This document shows positions 44,357-53,556 of a stretch of DNA of 64,000 bases, in pieces (position 1 is the first letter of the stretch; every line of letters begins with the position of its first letter). The notes beneath the pieces were generated by a model. The model ran no database searches. It had not been told where the DNA came from and saw only the letters and a program-made list of their open reading frames with translations. Source of the DNA: Acidimicrobiia bacterium (lineage in GTDB: Bacteria; Actinomycetota; Acidimicrobiia; Acidimicrobiales; Poriferisodalaceae); the NCBI GenBank assembly GCA_022822525.1, contig JAJEBN010000024.1:1-64000 (forward strand). Direction: 5' to 3'. A program made the position numbers and the translations under genes.

Positions 44357-45403
44357 ATGCTGGTTGAGCGAATCGAAGCGAAGTGGATCGACGCGTTCGC
44401 GTCGGTCTTCGAGCTGTGCGGCGTCGATGACAGCCAGACCGCCGCCATCCTGTCGGAGAGCCAGAGCCGAGCCGTCAACGTGAACCTGGCCGAACTGGCG
44501 CTGGATCGCCTCGGCCTCCCGCCGATCCATGTTGTCGTGCCGACGCCACGACAGTCCGCACCCGTGCCAGTGCGTTCTACCGGCGCGTCCGATGCCATCG
44601 CCGGCTCGACCGCGGTGATGGCCGCCCTGGGTGCGGTGGACTTCGTGGTGGACTGCACGGTGGAAGGGCTGCTGCACGCGTCCGAGCTGCCGTCGATCCT
44701 GGGAGAGGGCACCCGAATCCTCATGGTCTCCAACGAGCATCCCGAGGCCCTGGAGCGGCTGCTGCCCGAGCCCGACCTCGAGCCGAAAGTCAAGACCGGC
44801 ATCCGCAAGCTCATCGGAGCATCGGAGATGACCGTCCGCTCGACCGCAGGCACCGATCTTGTCGTCGACGTCAGCGAGGCGCCGTGCGGCGGCGGCTGGG
44901 GCTACACCTCACGGCCGGGCACGATCAGCCACTGGCCTGGCGGGCTGTGCCTCGCATTCCCGAAGGCCGGGACGGTCAACGGCACCATCGTGATGGACCG
45001 AGGCGATATGAACCTCACGTTCAAGCGGTACATCGAGTCGCCGGTCACGCTGCACATCGACAACGACTACGTCGTCAACGTCGAGGGTGCCGGCACCGAC
45101 GCCGCACTGTTCCGCAGCTACACCGATGCCTGGGGCGACCGCGAGGCCTATGCCACCAGCCATGTGGGCTGGGGCATGAACCCGGGCGCTCGCTGGGACA
45201 CCCTGTCGATGTACGACCGCAGCCAGACAAATGGCACCGAGCAGCGGGCGTTTGCCGGGAACTTCCTGTACTCCACCGGCGCGAATGAGCACGCCGGTCG
45301 GCACACGCTGGGTCACTTCGACCTGCCGATGCGCAATCACAGCGTGTTTCTCGACGGCGAGGCGGTCGTGATCGACGGCCAGCTGCAAGGCGACCTGGTC
45401 TGA
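44357..45403 (+). CDS. NicX-like 2,5-dihydroxypyridine 5,6-dioxygenase-family protein, 348 aa
   Basis: The protein resembles NicX and, more distantly, M29 aminopeptidases throughout, including SHVGWGMNPGARWD, RAFAGNFLYSTGANEHAG and the metal pair in GHFDLPMRN (His and Asp). NicX opens the 2,5-dihydroxypyridine ring in aerobic nicotinate degradation. A GGGAGG ribosome site lies 6 bp before the ATG at 44357. The downstream acyl-CoA ligase and hydroxyisobutyrate-dehydrogenase-like genes could process a ring-cleavage product, but no other nic genes are present, so the natural substrate may be a different heterocycle. Upstream operator repeats suggest the operon is induced. Confidence 0.8.
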   Translation: MLVERIEAKWIDAFASVFELCGVDDSQTAAILSESQSRAVNVNLAELALDRLGLPPIHVVVPTPRQSAPVPVRSTGASDAIAGSTAVMAALGAVDFVVDCTVEGLLHASELPSILGEGTRILMVSNEHPEALERLLPEPDLEPKVKTGIRKLIGASEMTVRSTAGTDLVVDVSEAPCGGGWGYTSRPGTISHWPGGLCLAFPKAGTVNGTIVMDRGDMNLTFKRYIESPVTLHIDNDYVVNVEGAGTDAALFRSYTDAWGDREAYATSHVGWGMNPGARWDTLSMYDRSQTNGTEQRAFAGNFLYSTGANEHAGRHTLGHFDLPMRNHSVFLDGEAVVIDGQLQGDLV

Positions 45404-45461
45404 GCCCACCCGGTGACTCCTTGACTGCAGATCCGCATCCGACCGGCTGCAGGCACGCATC

Positions 45462-47033
45462 GTGAGTGATCCTGGGCCGCTGTCAGCCGGTGCCGACCTT
45501 GCGGCGCGCATCGAGCGCTGGGCCGACCATCGCCCGGACGCGGTCGCTGTGGCATTCGAAGACGTCGAGCACAGCTACCGAGCGTTTGCCGGCCAGGTTG
45601 CAGCAACGGCGGGCTGGCTGGCGGCGGCCGGCGTCGGCGAGGGCGACCGCGTGGCGTGGCTCGGACCGAACCGGCCGGCGGCATTGCGGCTGTTGCTCGG
45701 ATGCTCGTGGCTGGGCGCCATCTACCTGCCGCTGAACTCGCGCCTCGCACCGCCCGAACACCGCTGGATCCTCGACCACGCCGAGCCGAGCCTGCTGGCG
45801 GTCGACTCGGCGTTTGCCGAGCACGCCGCATCGGTCGGCGCGAAGTGCGAGCGCCACATCGTTCCGGACGAGCCCGGCTGGCTCATGGCACCGGACCCGC
45901 CCCCGCCGCGCCGGGGCACGCCGGCCCACCCGGTGCTGCTCGCCTATACGTCGGGCACCACCGGCCATCCCAAGGGCGCGCTGCTGGATCAGGCGGCGAT
46001 GTCGGCGAACGCCGTCAATTCGACGCATGCCCACGACCTCACCAGCAAGGATCGGGTGCTGACGACGATCCCGCTGTTCCACGTGGGCGGGCTCAACATT
46101 CAGACCCTCCCCGCGGTGCTGGGAGGGGCCGCGGTGCGGCTGCAGCGGGCCTTTGACGCGGGTCGATTCCTGGAAGACGTAGAGGAATGGCGGCCGACGT
46201 GGACGGTGCTGGTGCCGGCCGCGCTCGCGGCCGTGTCGTCCCACCCGCGATTCTCCAGTGCAGACCTCAGCTCGCTGCGCGGCATCATGACGGGTTCCTC
46301 ACCGGTGCCGGCGGCCGTGACGCGCCCGTACTTCGAACGAGGTCTTCCGGTGGGACAGATCTACGGCTCCACCGAGACCGCCCCGATAGCGGTGCATCTG
46401 CGCTGTGACGAAGCAGCCGATCATCCCGGTTCGTGCGGCAAGCCCTCGACCATGTGCGAGGTGCGCATTGTCAGCGACGAGGGGCGAGATGTCGCTGCGG
46501 GCGAGCGCGGTGAACTCTGGGTGCGCGGCCCCAGCGTGCTTCGGGAGTACTGGAACGACCCGCAAGCCACAGCCGATGCCATCACCGACGGATGGTTCCG
46601 CACCGGGGACATCGGGCACGCCGATGCCGACGGCTGGGTCTTCATCGACGATCGAAGCACCGACATGATCATCTCCGGGGGAGAGAACATCTATCCCGCG
46701 GAGCTCGAGGAGGTGCTCTCGGGTACCGACCTCGTCGCAGAAGCGACCGTGGTGGGGGTGCCCGACGAGCGGTGGGGCGAGGTGCCCGTGATCGTGGCCG
46801 TGCGCGGGTCAGCAAGCGCCCGCAGTGCTGAACCCCGAGCCGACGAGGGCACCGCCGCCGACCTGCTCCGGCTGTTCGACGGGCGCGTCGCACGCTTCAA
46901 GCACCCCAAGGCTGTCGTCTGGCTCGACGGCTTGCCGCGCACCGCCTTGGGGAAGGTGCGCAAGCACGAAGTGAAGGCAATGCTGACGCAGCGGCGCTCG
47001 GCTGCACCCGACGATCGGAGGACCGAACGATGA
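45462..47033 (+). CDS. Acyl-CoA synthetase (AMP-binding), 523 aa
   Basis: An ANL-family ligase with phosphate loop LLAYTSGTTGHPKG, IYGSTETAP, GWFRTGDIGHADADG, DMIISGGENIYPAELEEVL and the terminal catalytic lysine region PRTALGKVRKHEVKAML. It makes an acyl-CoA from a free acid, ATP and CoA. It starts with GTG at 45462, 58 bp after the NicX-like gene, and overlaps the next gene by 4 bp (ATGA), so the three form an operon. The substrate is unknown, perhaps the acid released by ring cleavage. Confidence 0.9.
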   Translation: MSDPGPLSAGADLAARIERWADHRPDAVAVAFEDVEHSYRAFAGQVAATAGWLAAAGVGEGDRVAWLGPNRPAALRLLLGCSWLGAIYLPLNSRLAPPEHRWILDHAEPSLLAVDSAFAEHAASVGAKCERHIVPDEPGWLMAPDPPPPRRGTPAHPVLLAYTSGTTGHPKGALLDQAAMSANAVNSTHAHDLTSKDRVLTTIPLFHVGGLNIQTLPAVLGGAAVRLQRAFDAGRFLEDVEEWRPTWTVLVPAALAAVSSHPRFSSADLSSLRGIMTGSSPVPAAVTRPYFERGLPVGQIYGSTETAPIAVHLRCDEAADHPGSCGKPSTMCEVRIVSDEGRDVAAGERGELWVRGPSVLREYWNDPQATADAITDGWFRTGDIGHADADGWVFIDDRSTDMIISGGENIYPAELEEVLSGTDLVAEATVVGVPDERWGEVPVIVAVRGSASARSAEPRADEGTAADLLRLFDGRVARFKHPKAVVWLDGLPRTALGKVRKHEVKAMLTQRRSAAPDDRRTER

Positions 47034-47968
47034 GCCACGACCCTGCGAGCCGATCCGCTGAGGCAGCCGCCGGGCCGGCCGGCGGACCGTTGAGCGTCGC
47101 CTTCATCGGGCTCGGCGTGATGGGCTTCCCGATGGCGGGCCACCTCGCCGCGGCGGGTCACCGCGTGGCTGTCTTCAATCGGACGGCAAGCGTGGCGCAG
47201 CGGTGGTGCGGTGAGCACCGGGGCCGGGTCGCCGCCACGCCGGCGGACGCCGCTGGCGGCGCCGCCATCGTGCTGATGTGCGTCGGGGCCGATGACGACG
47301 TGCGCGCGGTCGTCTACGGCGATGAAGGGGTGCTCGCCGAGATGGGTGAGGGCTCAGTCCTCGTCGATCACACCACCGCCTCGGCTGATCTCGCGAGGGA
47401 GCTGTCCGCAGCGTGCGCCGAGCGTGGGATCGGCTTTGTGGACGCACCCGTGTCCGGCGGCGAGGCAGGAGCGCAGAACGGCGTGCTGACGGTCATGTGC
47501 GGGGGTGAAGCTGACCACTTCGAGCGGGCCCGCCCGATCATGAATGCCTACGCGCGGGCAGTCACGCTCATCGGCGACGCCGGATCGGGTCAGCTCTCCA
47601 AGATGGTGAACCAGATCTGCATCGCCGGGCTGGTGCAGGCGCTGTCGGAAGGCCTCGAGTTCGGCCGCCGTGCCGGCCTGGATCTCGACGCCGTGCTCGA
47701 CACGATCTCTCAAGGTGCCGCCGGCTCGTGGCAGATGGCCAACCGCGGCTCGACGATGAACGCCGGCGAGTTCGACTTCGGCTTCGCCGTCGATTGGATG
47801 CGCAAGGATCTCGGCATCGTGCTGTCCGAAGCAGAGCGCAACGGCGCACCGCTGCCGGTCACTGCGCTCGTCGACCAGTTCTACAAGCGCGTCCAGGAAG
47901 GCGGCGGCGGCCGCTGGGACACCTCGAGCCTCATCACGCTGCTGCGCCCGGCTGGGCATCGCCCCTAG
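47030..47968 (+). CDS. 3-hydroxyisobutyrate-dehydrogenase-family NAD(P)+ oxidoreductase, 312 aa
   Basis: A beta-hydroxyacid dehydrogenase with the N-terminal Rossmann site VAFIGLGVMGFPMAGHL, the substrate-binding FVDAPVSGGEAGAQNG and the catalytic lysine in GQLSKMVNQI. Members oxidise 3-hydroxyisobutyrate, tartronate semialdehyde or related acids. It is co-translated with the acyl-CoA ligase and is followed by a terminator hairpin. The first 20 residues are a low-complexity extension before the conserved start. Confidence 0.92.
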   Translation: MSHDPASRSAEAAAGPAGGPLSVAFIGLGVMGFPMAGHLAAAGHRVAVFNRTASVAQRWCGEHRGRVAATPADAAGGAAIVLMCVGADDDVRAVVYGDEGVLAEMGEGSVLVDHTTASADLARELSAACAERGIGFVDAPVSGGEAGAQNGVLTVMCGGEADHFERARPIMNAYARAVTLIGDAGSGQLSKMVNQICIAGLVQALSEGLEFGRRAGLDLDAVLDTISQGAAGSWQMANRGSTMNAGEFDFGFAVDWMRKDLGIVLSEAERNGAPLPVTALVDQFYKRVQEGGGGRWDTSSLITLLRPAGHRP

Positions 47969-47992
47969 CGCACCCCCATTCGAGGGGTCATC

Positions 47993-48017
47993 GGCTGCCG
48001 GTGGCACAGACCGGCAG
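47993..48017. terminator. Perfect 9-bp hairpin, terminator of the NicX-like operon
   Basis: GCTGCCGGT (47993-48001) pairs with ACCGGCAGC (48009-48017) around GGCACAG. It lies between two convergent genes. Confidence 0.6.
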
Positions 48018-48039
48018 CACCGGCCCGCGTGAGATTGCG

Positions 48040-49218
48040 TCAGGGTGTCGCGTGCAGCGGCAGCAGTTCGTGGCCCAGAGCGGCCCGGTACGTGTTGTGG
48101 AAGTGATGCAGCGCCGGCTCATTGCGGCCGAACACGACGTGTTCGAGCGCCCCGCTGTTGGCTGAACGCTGCTGGCTGGCGCTCATCACGTAGTCCTCGT
48201 CACGGATGACGTTGCCGAATGCCCGCGACGCCTCGGCCATGAAGTCGAACTCGGCGTCGTCGCGCGCGATGCCCGGCCGCAGGTAGAAGGAGATCTGGCT
48301 GGTGTGACGGCCCGGCTCGGTCGGGTGGGGATACGCCCGCACCAAGAACAGCACCTCGCTCGACGGGATCAGCTGCACATTGGGGAACAGCCAGTACACG
48401 GGCAGCCCGTAGCGGGTGATGTCCCACTCCGACGGCGGTCGCTCGCGTGCGTCCTCGATGACACGACGGCACAGGATCAGCCGGTGATGCCGCCCGAACT
48501 CGTCGTAGCACTGCACGTTGCCGTAGAAGTCGTTCGACAGCGTCCCCGAGTGCAGCACCGGGAAGTGGTAGGTCTCGCCGAACGTATCCATGGCGAGCTT
48601 CCAGTTGCAATCGACCTCGTAGGCGTCGCAGCCCAGCCAATCCAGGCTGCCGAAGTCCCACCCGGCGATGTCTGCGGTGAGCTCATCGCCCAGCAGCGCA
48701 TCGGGATCGAGCGTGCCGCCGGGCTGCGGGTGAACCCACAGCAGGCCGTGACGCTCGACCGCCGGCAGCTCCACCAGCCCGAGGTCGTCGCGGTCGAGCT
48801 CGCCGAAGTGATCAGACTTGGGCAGGCCGACCAGCGCGCCGTCGGCGTCGTAGGTCCAGTTGTGGAACGGGCACGCAAACCGGCGCTTGCGCCCGCGCGG
48901 CTCGGTCTCGATGACCACACCGCGGTGACGGCAGGCATTCACGAACGCCCGGAACCGACCGCTGGGCGACCGCACCAGCAGCATCGGCGTGCCGAGGTCG
49001 TCCTGAGTCATGAACGAGCCGGCTTCGGGCAGGTCGCCTGACAACCCCACCATCTGGGGGTGGGTGTCGAAGAACTCCCGCCGCTCGATGCGGGCGAGCT
49101 CGCAGTCGGTATAGGAGGACGTGGGGTTGTAGCGCACGCCGCCGGCATCCACGTTGGCGCCGGAGTCGAGTCGCGCGAGCAGGGTCTTGATGTGGCTGAC
49201 CTGCTCGGCATGGTCCAC
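48040..49218 (-). CDS. Rieske-type oxygenase alpha subunit, 392 aa
   Basis: The Rieske [2Fe-2S] motif is CRHRG ... CPFHNWTYD (C-x-H, C-x2-H). The catalytic-iron motif is FGETYHFPVLH, where the bridging acid between the two metal sites is a glutamate rather than the usual aspartate, as in the carnitine and glycine-betaine oxygenases CntA and GbcA. These are SRPBCC-domain proteins that hydroxylate or demethylate. No reductase gene lies beside it. I chose the GTG at 49218 (VDHAEQVSHIKTLLARL). A role in trimethylammonium degradation is possible but rests only on that residue and the carnitine operon in the window. Confidence 0.88.
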   Translation of the reverse strand: MDHAEQVSHIKTLLARLDSGANVDAGGVRYNPTSSYTDCELARIERREFFDTHPQMVGLSGDLPEAGSFMTQDDLGTPMLLVRSPSGRFRAFVNACRHRGVVIETEPRGRKRRFACPFHNWTYDADGALVGLPKSDHFGELDRDDLGLVELPAVERHGLLWVHPQPGGTLDPDALLGDELTADIAGWDFGSLDWLGCDAYEVDCNWKLAMDTFGETYHFPVLHSGTLSNDFYGNVQCYDEFGRHHRLILCRRVIEDARERPPSEWDITRYGLPVYWLFPNVQLIPSSEVLFLVRAYPHPTEPGRHTSQISFYLRPGIARDDAEFDFMAEASRAFGNVIRDEDYVMSASQQRSANSGALEHVVFGRNEPALHHFHNTYRAALGHELLPLHATP

Positions 49219-49258
49219 GGTGGAAGTATGCCATCGCCGCGCGTTTGGGCGATGCGGC

Positions 49259-50137
49259 TCAGCGAAGCCAGTCGTTGAAGGCGGGCTGACGCTTGGCCAG
49301 GAACGCCGAGACGCCTTCGGCCGCGTCGGGCAGATGGTCGGTGATTGCAGTCTTGGACGCAATCTCATCGAGCGATTGCTCCCAGGTCATTTCTGCGGCA
49401 AGCAGGATCGACCGCTTGAGCATGCGCATCGATACCTGCGGGCCCTCGGCCAGCTCGGCTGCGAGCTCCGCGGCGGCTGAGGGCAGCTCGTCGTCGTCGA
49501 CCACCTCGTGCACAAGCCCTAGCTCGTGCGCAGCGTCGGCATCCACGATCCGCTTGCGCATCATGAAATCGGTTGCCTTGGCAACGCCGAGGTGCTGCAC
49601 CAGCAGCCACTGGCCGCCCTCGTCGGGCAGCAGCCCGAAGCGCAGCGTTGCAGAGCCCATCCGGGCCGAGCGTGCCGCGATGCGGAAATCGCACGCCAGA
49701 GCGAAGCTGAAGCCGGTCTGGATGGCGAATCCGTTGACAGCGGCGACCGTCAGCTTGTCGAGCCGGCGCACAGCGGTGTTGACGGCCTGGGAGATTGTCC
49801 GCAGGCTGTTGTAGGTGCCGGCGGCGTTGTGGTGCCCGCCGAAGATCTCGGGCATCGCCGAGGGATGCTCCGCCTCGTAGCCGCCCAGGTTGTCTCCGGC
49901 CCAGAACGCACGCCCCTGCCCGGTGAACACCACGACGCGCACGGCGTCGTCCATCTGCACCTGTGTGATCAGCTCGATCAGGTCCCGCTTCATCGAGTGG
50001 TTCGAAGCGTTCATCGACTCGGGCCGGTTGAAGGTCACGGTCAGCACGCCGTTCGACCCCAACGCCTGCTCGAATCCGAAGTACTCGGTGTCCAAGTAGC
50101 CGGCTTGCTCGCTCGGCCGTGCTCGCTCGCTTGACAT
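49259..50137 (-). CDS. Enoyl-CoA hydratase/isomerase family protein, 292 aa
   Basis: A crotonase-fold protein with VVFTGQGRAFWAGDNLGG (oxyanion hole 1; family reads GxGxAFxAGxD), VAAVNGFAIQTGFSFALACDF (oxyanion hole 2) and LGLVHEVVDDDEL. Crotonases hydrate, isomerise or cleave acyl-CoA esters; the exact reaction is not visible. The first acid usually at the A-G-x-D/E position is D in AGDN. It starts 41 bp from the Rieske gene on the same strand, so the two may share a transcript. GGGGGAATGAGCG precedes the ATG. Confidence 0.88.
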   Translation of the reverse strand: MSSERARPSEQAGYLDTEYFGFEQALGSNGVLTVTFNRPESMNASNHSMKRDLIELITQVQMDDAVRVVVFTGQGRAFWAGDNLGGYEAEHPSAMPEIFGGHHNAAGTYNSLRTISQAVNTAVRRLDKLTVAAVNGFAIQTGFSFALACDFRIAARSARMGSATLRFGLLPDEGGQWLLVQHLGVAKATDFMMRKRIVDADAAHELGLVHEVVDDDELPSAAAELAAELAEGPQVSMRMLKRSILLAAEMTWEQSLDEIASKTAITDHLPDAAEGVSAFLAKRQPAFNDWLR

Positions 50138-50183
50138 CGCTCATTCCCCCTGTGCAGGCGGGCCCGCCGCCGCAGCGGGTCGC

Positions 50184-50615
50184 ATGCTGAAACTAGTGAA
50201 CTCTCGGCGCTTCGGTACGCTGCCGGCCGTGGCTGCCGAGACCGAACAAGCGGGTGAGGAGCAGTTCGCGCCCTTTGGGCCGTTCGACGGGGTGCTCATG
50301 CTGCGGCTCGACACCGAGACTCCCGCCGGTGAGCAGACCTACTACGTCACGCCGTTCGTGACCGACGGCGGGCGGCTCTTCGTGTTCGACGAGCCCGGCG
50401 ACCGCAGCGACGCGCTCGAGGAACTGCTCGTGGGCAATCGCACGACGATCAGCTCCGCCTCTACCGGCGAGCTGAGCGTCGGTGCCGTCGGGCGCTCCCC
50501 GACATCGGAGGAGGAGGTGTGGGCGCGTGACGCGTGCTCTGCGCGCTTCTTCTACGACCAGGCCTTGCAAGACCTCGCCCAGCTCGGCGGGCTGGTCACC
50601 CTGCACCCAGCCTGA
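50184..50615 (+). CDS. Hypothetical protein, 143 aa
   Basis: I do not recognise a family. The protein is acidic with beta-strand-like segments (GVLMLRLDTETPAGEQTYYV, GGRLFVFDEPGDRSDALEEL) and ends in FFYDQALQDLAQLGGLVTLHP. A split-barrel flavin or deazaflavin protein is possible, because an F420-type oxidoreductase gene follows 28 bp later, but I cannot confirm it. The ATG at 50184 is taken as the start. Confidence 0.55.
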   Translation: MLKLVNSRRFGTLPAVAAETEQAGEEQFAPFGPFDGVLMLRLDTETPAGEQTYYVTPFVTDGGRLFVFDEPGDRSDALEELLVGNRTTISSASTGELSVGAVGRSPTSEEEVWARDACSARFFYDQALQDLAQLGGLVTLHPA

Positions 50616-50643
50616 GCGGCTGTTGCAATCTAGGGTTTCGGGC

Positions 50644-51714
50644 GTGCGCACGGCGATTCAGTTCGGGGGACCCGCATCAGGCAAGCGGCGTGACTGGGAT
50701 TCCCAAGTCGACTTCTTGCGGGAGGCGGAACGCCTCGGAGTGGACATCGTCTGGTCAGCAGAAGCCTGGGGAATGGACGGCGTCAGCACGCTGGCCTATG
50801 TCGCTGCTGTTACCGAGCGCGTCCAGCTCGGCACGGGAATCCTGCAGATTTCCGCACGCGCACCGGTGATGACCGCAATGACTGCGCTCTCGATGGCCGC
50901 CATGACCGGCGACCGGTTCATCCTGGGGCTCGGCGTGAGCGGCCCTCAAGTAGTCGAGGGGCTGCACGGCGTGCGCTTCGGCGATCCGCTGGGGCGGCTG
51001 CGCGAGACCGTCGACATCTGCCGCCAAGCCTTCGCCGGCGAGAAGATCAGCTACGAGGGGCGTCACCATGTGCTCCCCCTGCCCGATGGGCAAGGCAAGT
51101 CGCTGCGGTTGGCTCAGCCCGCGAACGATGCCATCGAGATCTGGCTCGCGACCCTCGGCCCCCGCTCGCTGCGCTACACCGGCGAGGCTGCTGACGGCTG
51201 GGTGGGCACCTGCTTCGTGCCGAGCCGCCCTGACGTCACCTGGGGCCAGGTGCTTGAAGGCGCCGATGCCGCCGGACGTCCCGCTGGAGCGGTGGCTTGC
51301 CAGGCCGGCGGTGCCGTCGAGTTCGGGGATGATCTCGACGCTCTGATCGAGCCGCGGCGATCGGGCTTGGCGTTCACGCTGGGCGCCATGGGATCGGCCA
51401 CCACCAACTTCTACAACGACGCCTACCGCCGGGCGGGCTTCACCGAAGAATGCCGCCACGTTCAGCGCCTGTGGCTCGACGGCGACCGCGCCGGCGCAGC
51501 GGCCGCGGTGCCGGACCGTCTCGTCACCGAGACCAACTTCTTGGGCACCCACGAACAGGTCACGAACCAGGTGCGGGCCTACCGAGATGCCGGCGTGGAC
51601 GTCCTGCGCCTGCAGCCCGAAGGGCCCACCGCCGCAGCCCGGTTGGACACACTGGCAGCGATGATCGACATCGTCCGCTCTGTCAACGCCGAAACCGTCG
51701 ACGAGCCGTCCTAG
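50644..51714 (+). CDS. LLM-class F420-dependent oxidoreductase, 356 aa
   Basis: A luciferase-like TIM-barrel protein typical of F420 enzymes in actinomycetes: [19 protein letters not shown] near the N-terminus, [40 protein letters not shown], and [21 protein letters not shown]. These patterns match the F420-dependent group more than FMN luciferases. The GTG at 50644 begins VRTAIQFGG, the usual family start. Substrates are unknown. Confidence 0.9.
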   Translation: MRTAIQFGGPASGKRRDWDSQVDFLREAERLGVDIVWSAEAWGMDGVSTLAYVAAVTERVQLGTGILQISARAPVMTAMTALSMAAMTGDRFILGLGVSGPQVVEGLHGVRFGDPLGRLRETVDICRQAFAGEKISYEGRHHVLPLPDGQGKSLRLAQPANDAIEIWLATLGPRSLRYTGEAADGWVGTCFVPSRPDVTWGQVLEGADAAGRPAGAVACQAGGAVEFGDDLDALIEPRRSGLAFTLGAMGSATTNFYNDAYRRAGFTEECRHVQRLWLDGDRAGAAAAVPDRLVTETNFLGTHEQVTNQVRAYRDAGVDVLRLQPEGPTAAARLDTLAAMIDIVRSVNAETVDEPS

Positions 51715-51779
51715 CTGCTCGGTCCACCCCAGCAGCAAGCGACGTGTTCGGGGTCGGTCATGTCACTACCGTGGTGCCC

Positions 51780-52202
51780 ATGACTGGGCAACCTGACACT
51801 GGACGCGTTGTCACGTTCTCCGAATCGGAACTGCGGGAGCGACTCACGCCGATGCAGTACCACGTCACTCAAGAGGCAGGGACCGAGCGCCCGTTCACCG
51901 GCGAAACCTGGGACAACCACGACGACGGCGCGTACCACTGCGTCGTGTGCGGCGCCGAGCTGTTCGACTCAGAGACGAAGTTCGAGAGCGGCTCCGGCTG
52001 GCCCAGCTTTACCCAGCCGGTCTCCGACGAGGCAGTGGACACCGAGGTCGACCGCTCCTACGGCATGATCCGCACCGAGGTGATGTGCAAGGCCTGCGGA
52101 GCTCACCTTGGCCACGTCTTCCCGGACGGTCCCCGCCCGACCGGCGACCGGTTCTGCATGAATTCGGCGTCGCTGCAATTCGCGCCCGCTGAGGACGACT
52201 GA
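51780..52202 (+). CDS. msrB: Peptide-methionine (R)-S-oxide reductase, 140 aa
   Basis: MsrB repairs R-methionine sulfoxide in proteins. The catalytic cysteine is in [11 protein letters not shown]; it is a TGC codon, not TGA. Two zinc-binding CxxC pairs, CVVCG and CKACG, and the substrate residues [10 protein letters not shown] and [10 protein letters not shown] are intact. The start is the ATG at 51780. Confidence 0.95.
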   Translation: MTGQPDTGRVVTFSESELRERLTPMQYHVTQEAGTERPFTGETWDNHDDGAYHCVVCGAELFDSETKFESGSGWPSFTQPVSDEAVDTEVDRSYGMIRTEVMCKACGAHLGHVFPDGPRPTGDRFCMNSASLQFAPAEDD

Positions 52203-52214
52203 GGACGTGTCGGT

Positions 52215-52251
52215 CTGAGGCCGGCCCAGCGCCGGCTCGCTCGGCCGTCAG
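52215..52251. terminator. Hairpin between msrB and the convergent regulator gene
   Basis: CTGAGGCCG (52215) pairs with CGGCC-TCAG (ending 52251) with one bulged G; inside are further GCCGG/CCGGC pairs. It is located in the 55-bp convergent gap. Confidence 0.35.
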
Positions 52252-52257
52252 CCCGAG

Positions 52258-52833
52258 TCAGTCCAAGTCGAGGCTGAGCTGGGTGGCGATCGGCTCGTCA
52301 GGGAACAGCTTCACGACGTCCGCATCGAGCTCGCGTCGCACGCCCGCCACTGCCACCACGGTCATCATCGCCGCCTGCCCCTCACGCATCAGGCTCAGGA
52401 CCTCGTCGTCGTCGACGTGGAGCACGTCGCTGCCGCTGATGACGATGTTGGCCGAGCCCACCTCGCCGCCGAGCTGCTCTCTCACGTAACCGAAAGCCCG
52501 GGCGATGGACTTCAGGTCATTGCCGGCATCGCGCATCTTCTTGGCGATTTTCAGCTCGACGAGATCGTTGTAGGAATAGCGACGTCGTGTGCCGCTCCCA
52601 GCAGCGTCCGCCAACGACGACTGCACTACGCCTTTCGTCGTCCAATGGTCAAGCTGGCGATACGTGATACCGACGAGTTCCGCCGTCTGCGGACCGGAGA
52701 ATCCGTCTGTCGGCGAAGCGGAGCCATCGGGATCCGGCAGCGTGCGAGCAGACGCCGAAGCGGGAGTCGGTTCGGGCTCGCCGGTCACAGGGGCGTCGGG
52801 AACGGGCGAGTACGCAAGCTGCTCGTTGGCCAT
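52258..52833 (-). CDS. MerR-family regulator, Rv1830-like, 191 aa
   Basis: A winged-helix MerR DNA-binding region lies near residues 50-115 (AELVGITYRQLDHWTTKGVV, then RRRYSYNDLVELKIAKKM). A strong AGGAG site precedes the ATG at 52833. In mycobacteria Rv1830 (ResR/McdR) controls growth and cell division, and it sits after DUF151 in the same order as here. The N-terminal 45 residues (TGEPEPTPASAS-type) are low complexity. Function is by synteny and family. Confidence 0.8.
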   Translation of the reverse strand: MANEQLAYSPVPDAPVTGEPEPTPASASARTLPDPDGSASPTDGFSGPQTAELVGITYRQLDHWTTKGVVQSSLADAAGSGTRRRYSYNDLVELKIAKKMRDAGNDLKSIARAFGYVREQLGGEVGSANIVISGSDVLHVDDDEVLSLMREGQAAMMTVVAVAGVRRELDADVVKLFPDEPIATQLSLDLD

Positions 52834-52983
52834 CGGACGCTCCTTCGGACGGCGAATCAGGCCGCGAATCACACATCGTGAACTACTGGAGTGTGATCTG
52901 CCGTGCCACAGAGCGTACGGGGATGAATCGCCGCGGCGCAAGGGGCCAATTCGAGGGCGCGTGCGGCGGCGGGTCGCCCGGCG

Positions 52984-53508
52984 TCACTCGGGGTCGCCGG
53001 CCTCCGCCGTCGGTCCGAAGTCGTCGGGCTGCACGTCGTCGAGGAACTGCTTGAACTCGTCGAGGAGCTCGTCGGGGTCGACATCGGCAGGGTCGTCCGG
53101 CGGCAGCTCGATGATCTGTCCCGCCTCGTCCAGCACGGCCTCGCTGGCGAAGATCGGCGTGTCGGCGCGCACAGCCAGCGCAACGGCATCGCTCGGGCGG
53201 GCAGAGATGGTGTGGGTGGACGACCCGATGGTCACCTCCATCTCGGCAAAGAACGTGCGGTCACGAAGGTCGGTGACGGTGACCTTGGTGAGCGTCGCGC
53301 CGAGGGCGTCCAAGATGGCTGCCATGAGGTCGTGCGTGAGGGGCCTCGGCACGCGGATCTGCTCGATGCCGCGATAGATCGCCTGCGCCTCAGGGGTGTC
53401 GATCACGACCGGCAGCACCCTCTGGGCGCCGCTCGTCTCTCGCAGCAGCAGCAGCGGGCTCTGCGAGGGCATCTCCACCTGCACGCCAAGAAGTTCCATC
53501 TCGACCAT
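52984..53508 (-). CDS. DUF151/BFN-domain protein, 174 aa
   Basis: The bifunctional-nuclease (BFN/DUF151) fold appears as RVLPVVIDTPEAQAIYRGIE, LTHDLMAAILDALGATLTKV and ISARPSDAVALAVRADTPIF, the last being the family's most conserved block. A long acidic C-terminal tail (DPDELLDEFKQFLDDVQPDD) follows. The orthologue is Rv1829. I chose the ATG at 53508; a GTG 9 bp upstream is possible. Confidence 0.88.
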   Translation of the reverse strand: MVEMELLGVQVEMPSQSPLLLLRETSGAQRVLPVVIDTPEAQAIYRGIEQIRVPRPLTHDLMAAILDALGATLTKVTVTDLRDRTFFAEMEVTIGSSTHTISARPSDAVALAVRADTPIFASEAVLDEAGQIIELPPDDPADVDPDELLDEFKQFLDDVQPDDFGPTAEAGDPE

Positions 53509-53556
53509 GGAATGCACACTACTTCGGCCCTTGCGAGCCCTGAGCCGGCGGCGGCG

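Noticed and set aside
52130-52180. Selenocysteine in MsrB
   Set aside because: The catalytic codon is TGC (Cys) and no in-frame TGA precedes the stop.
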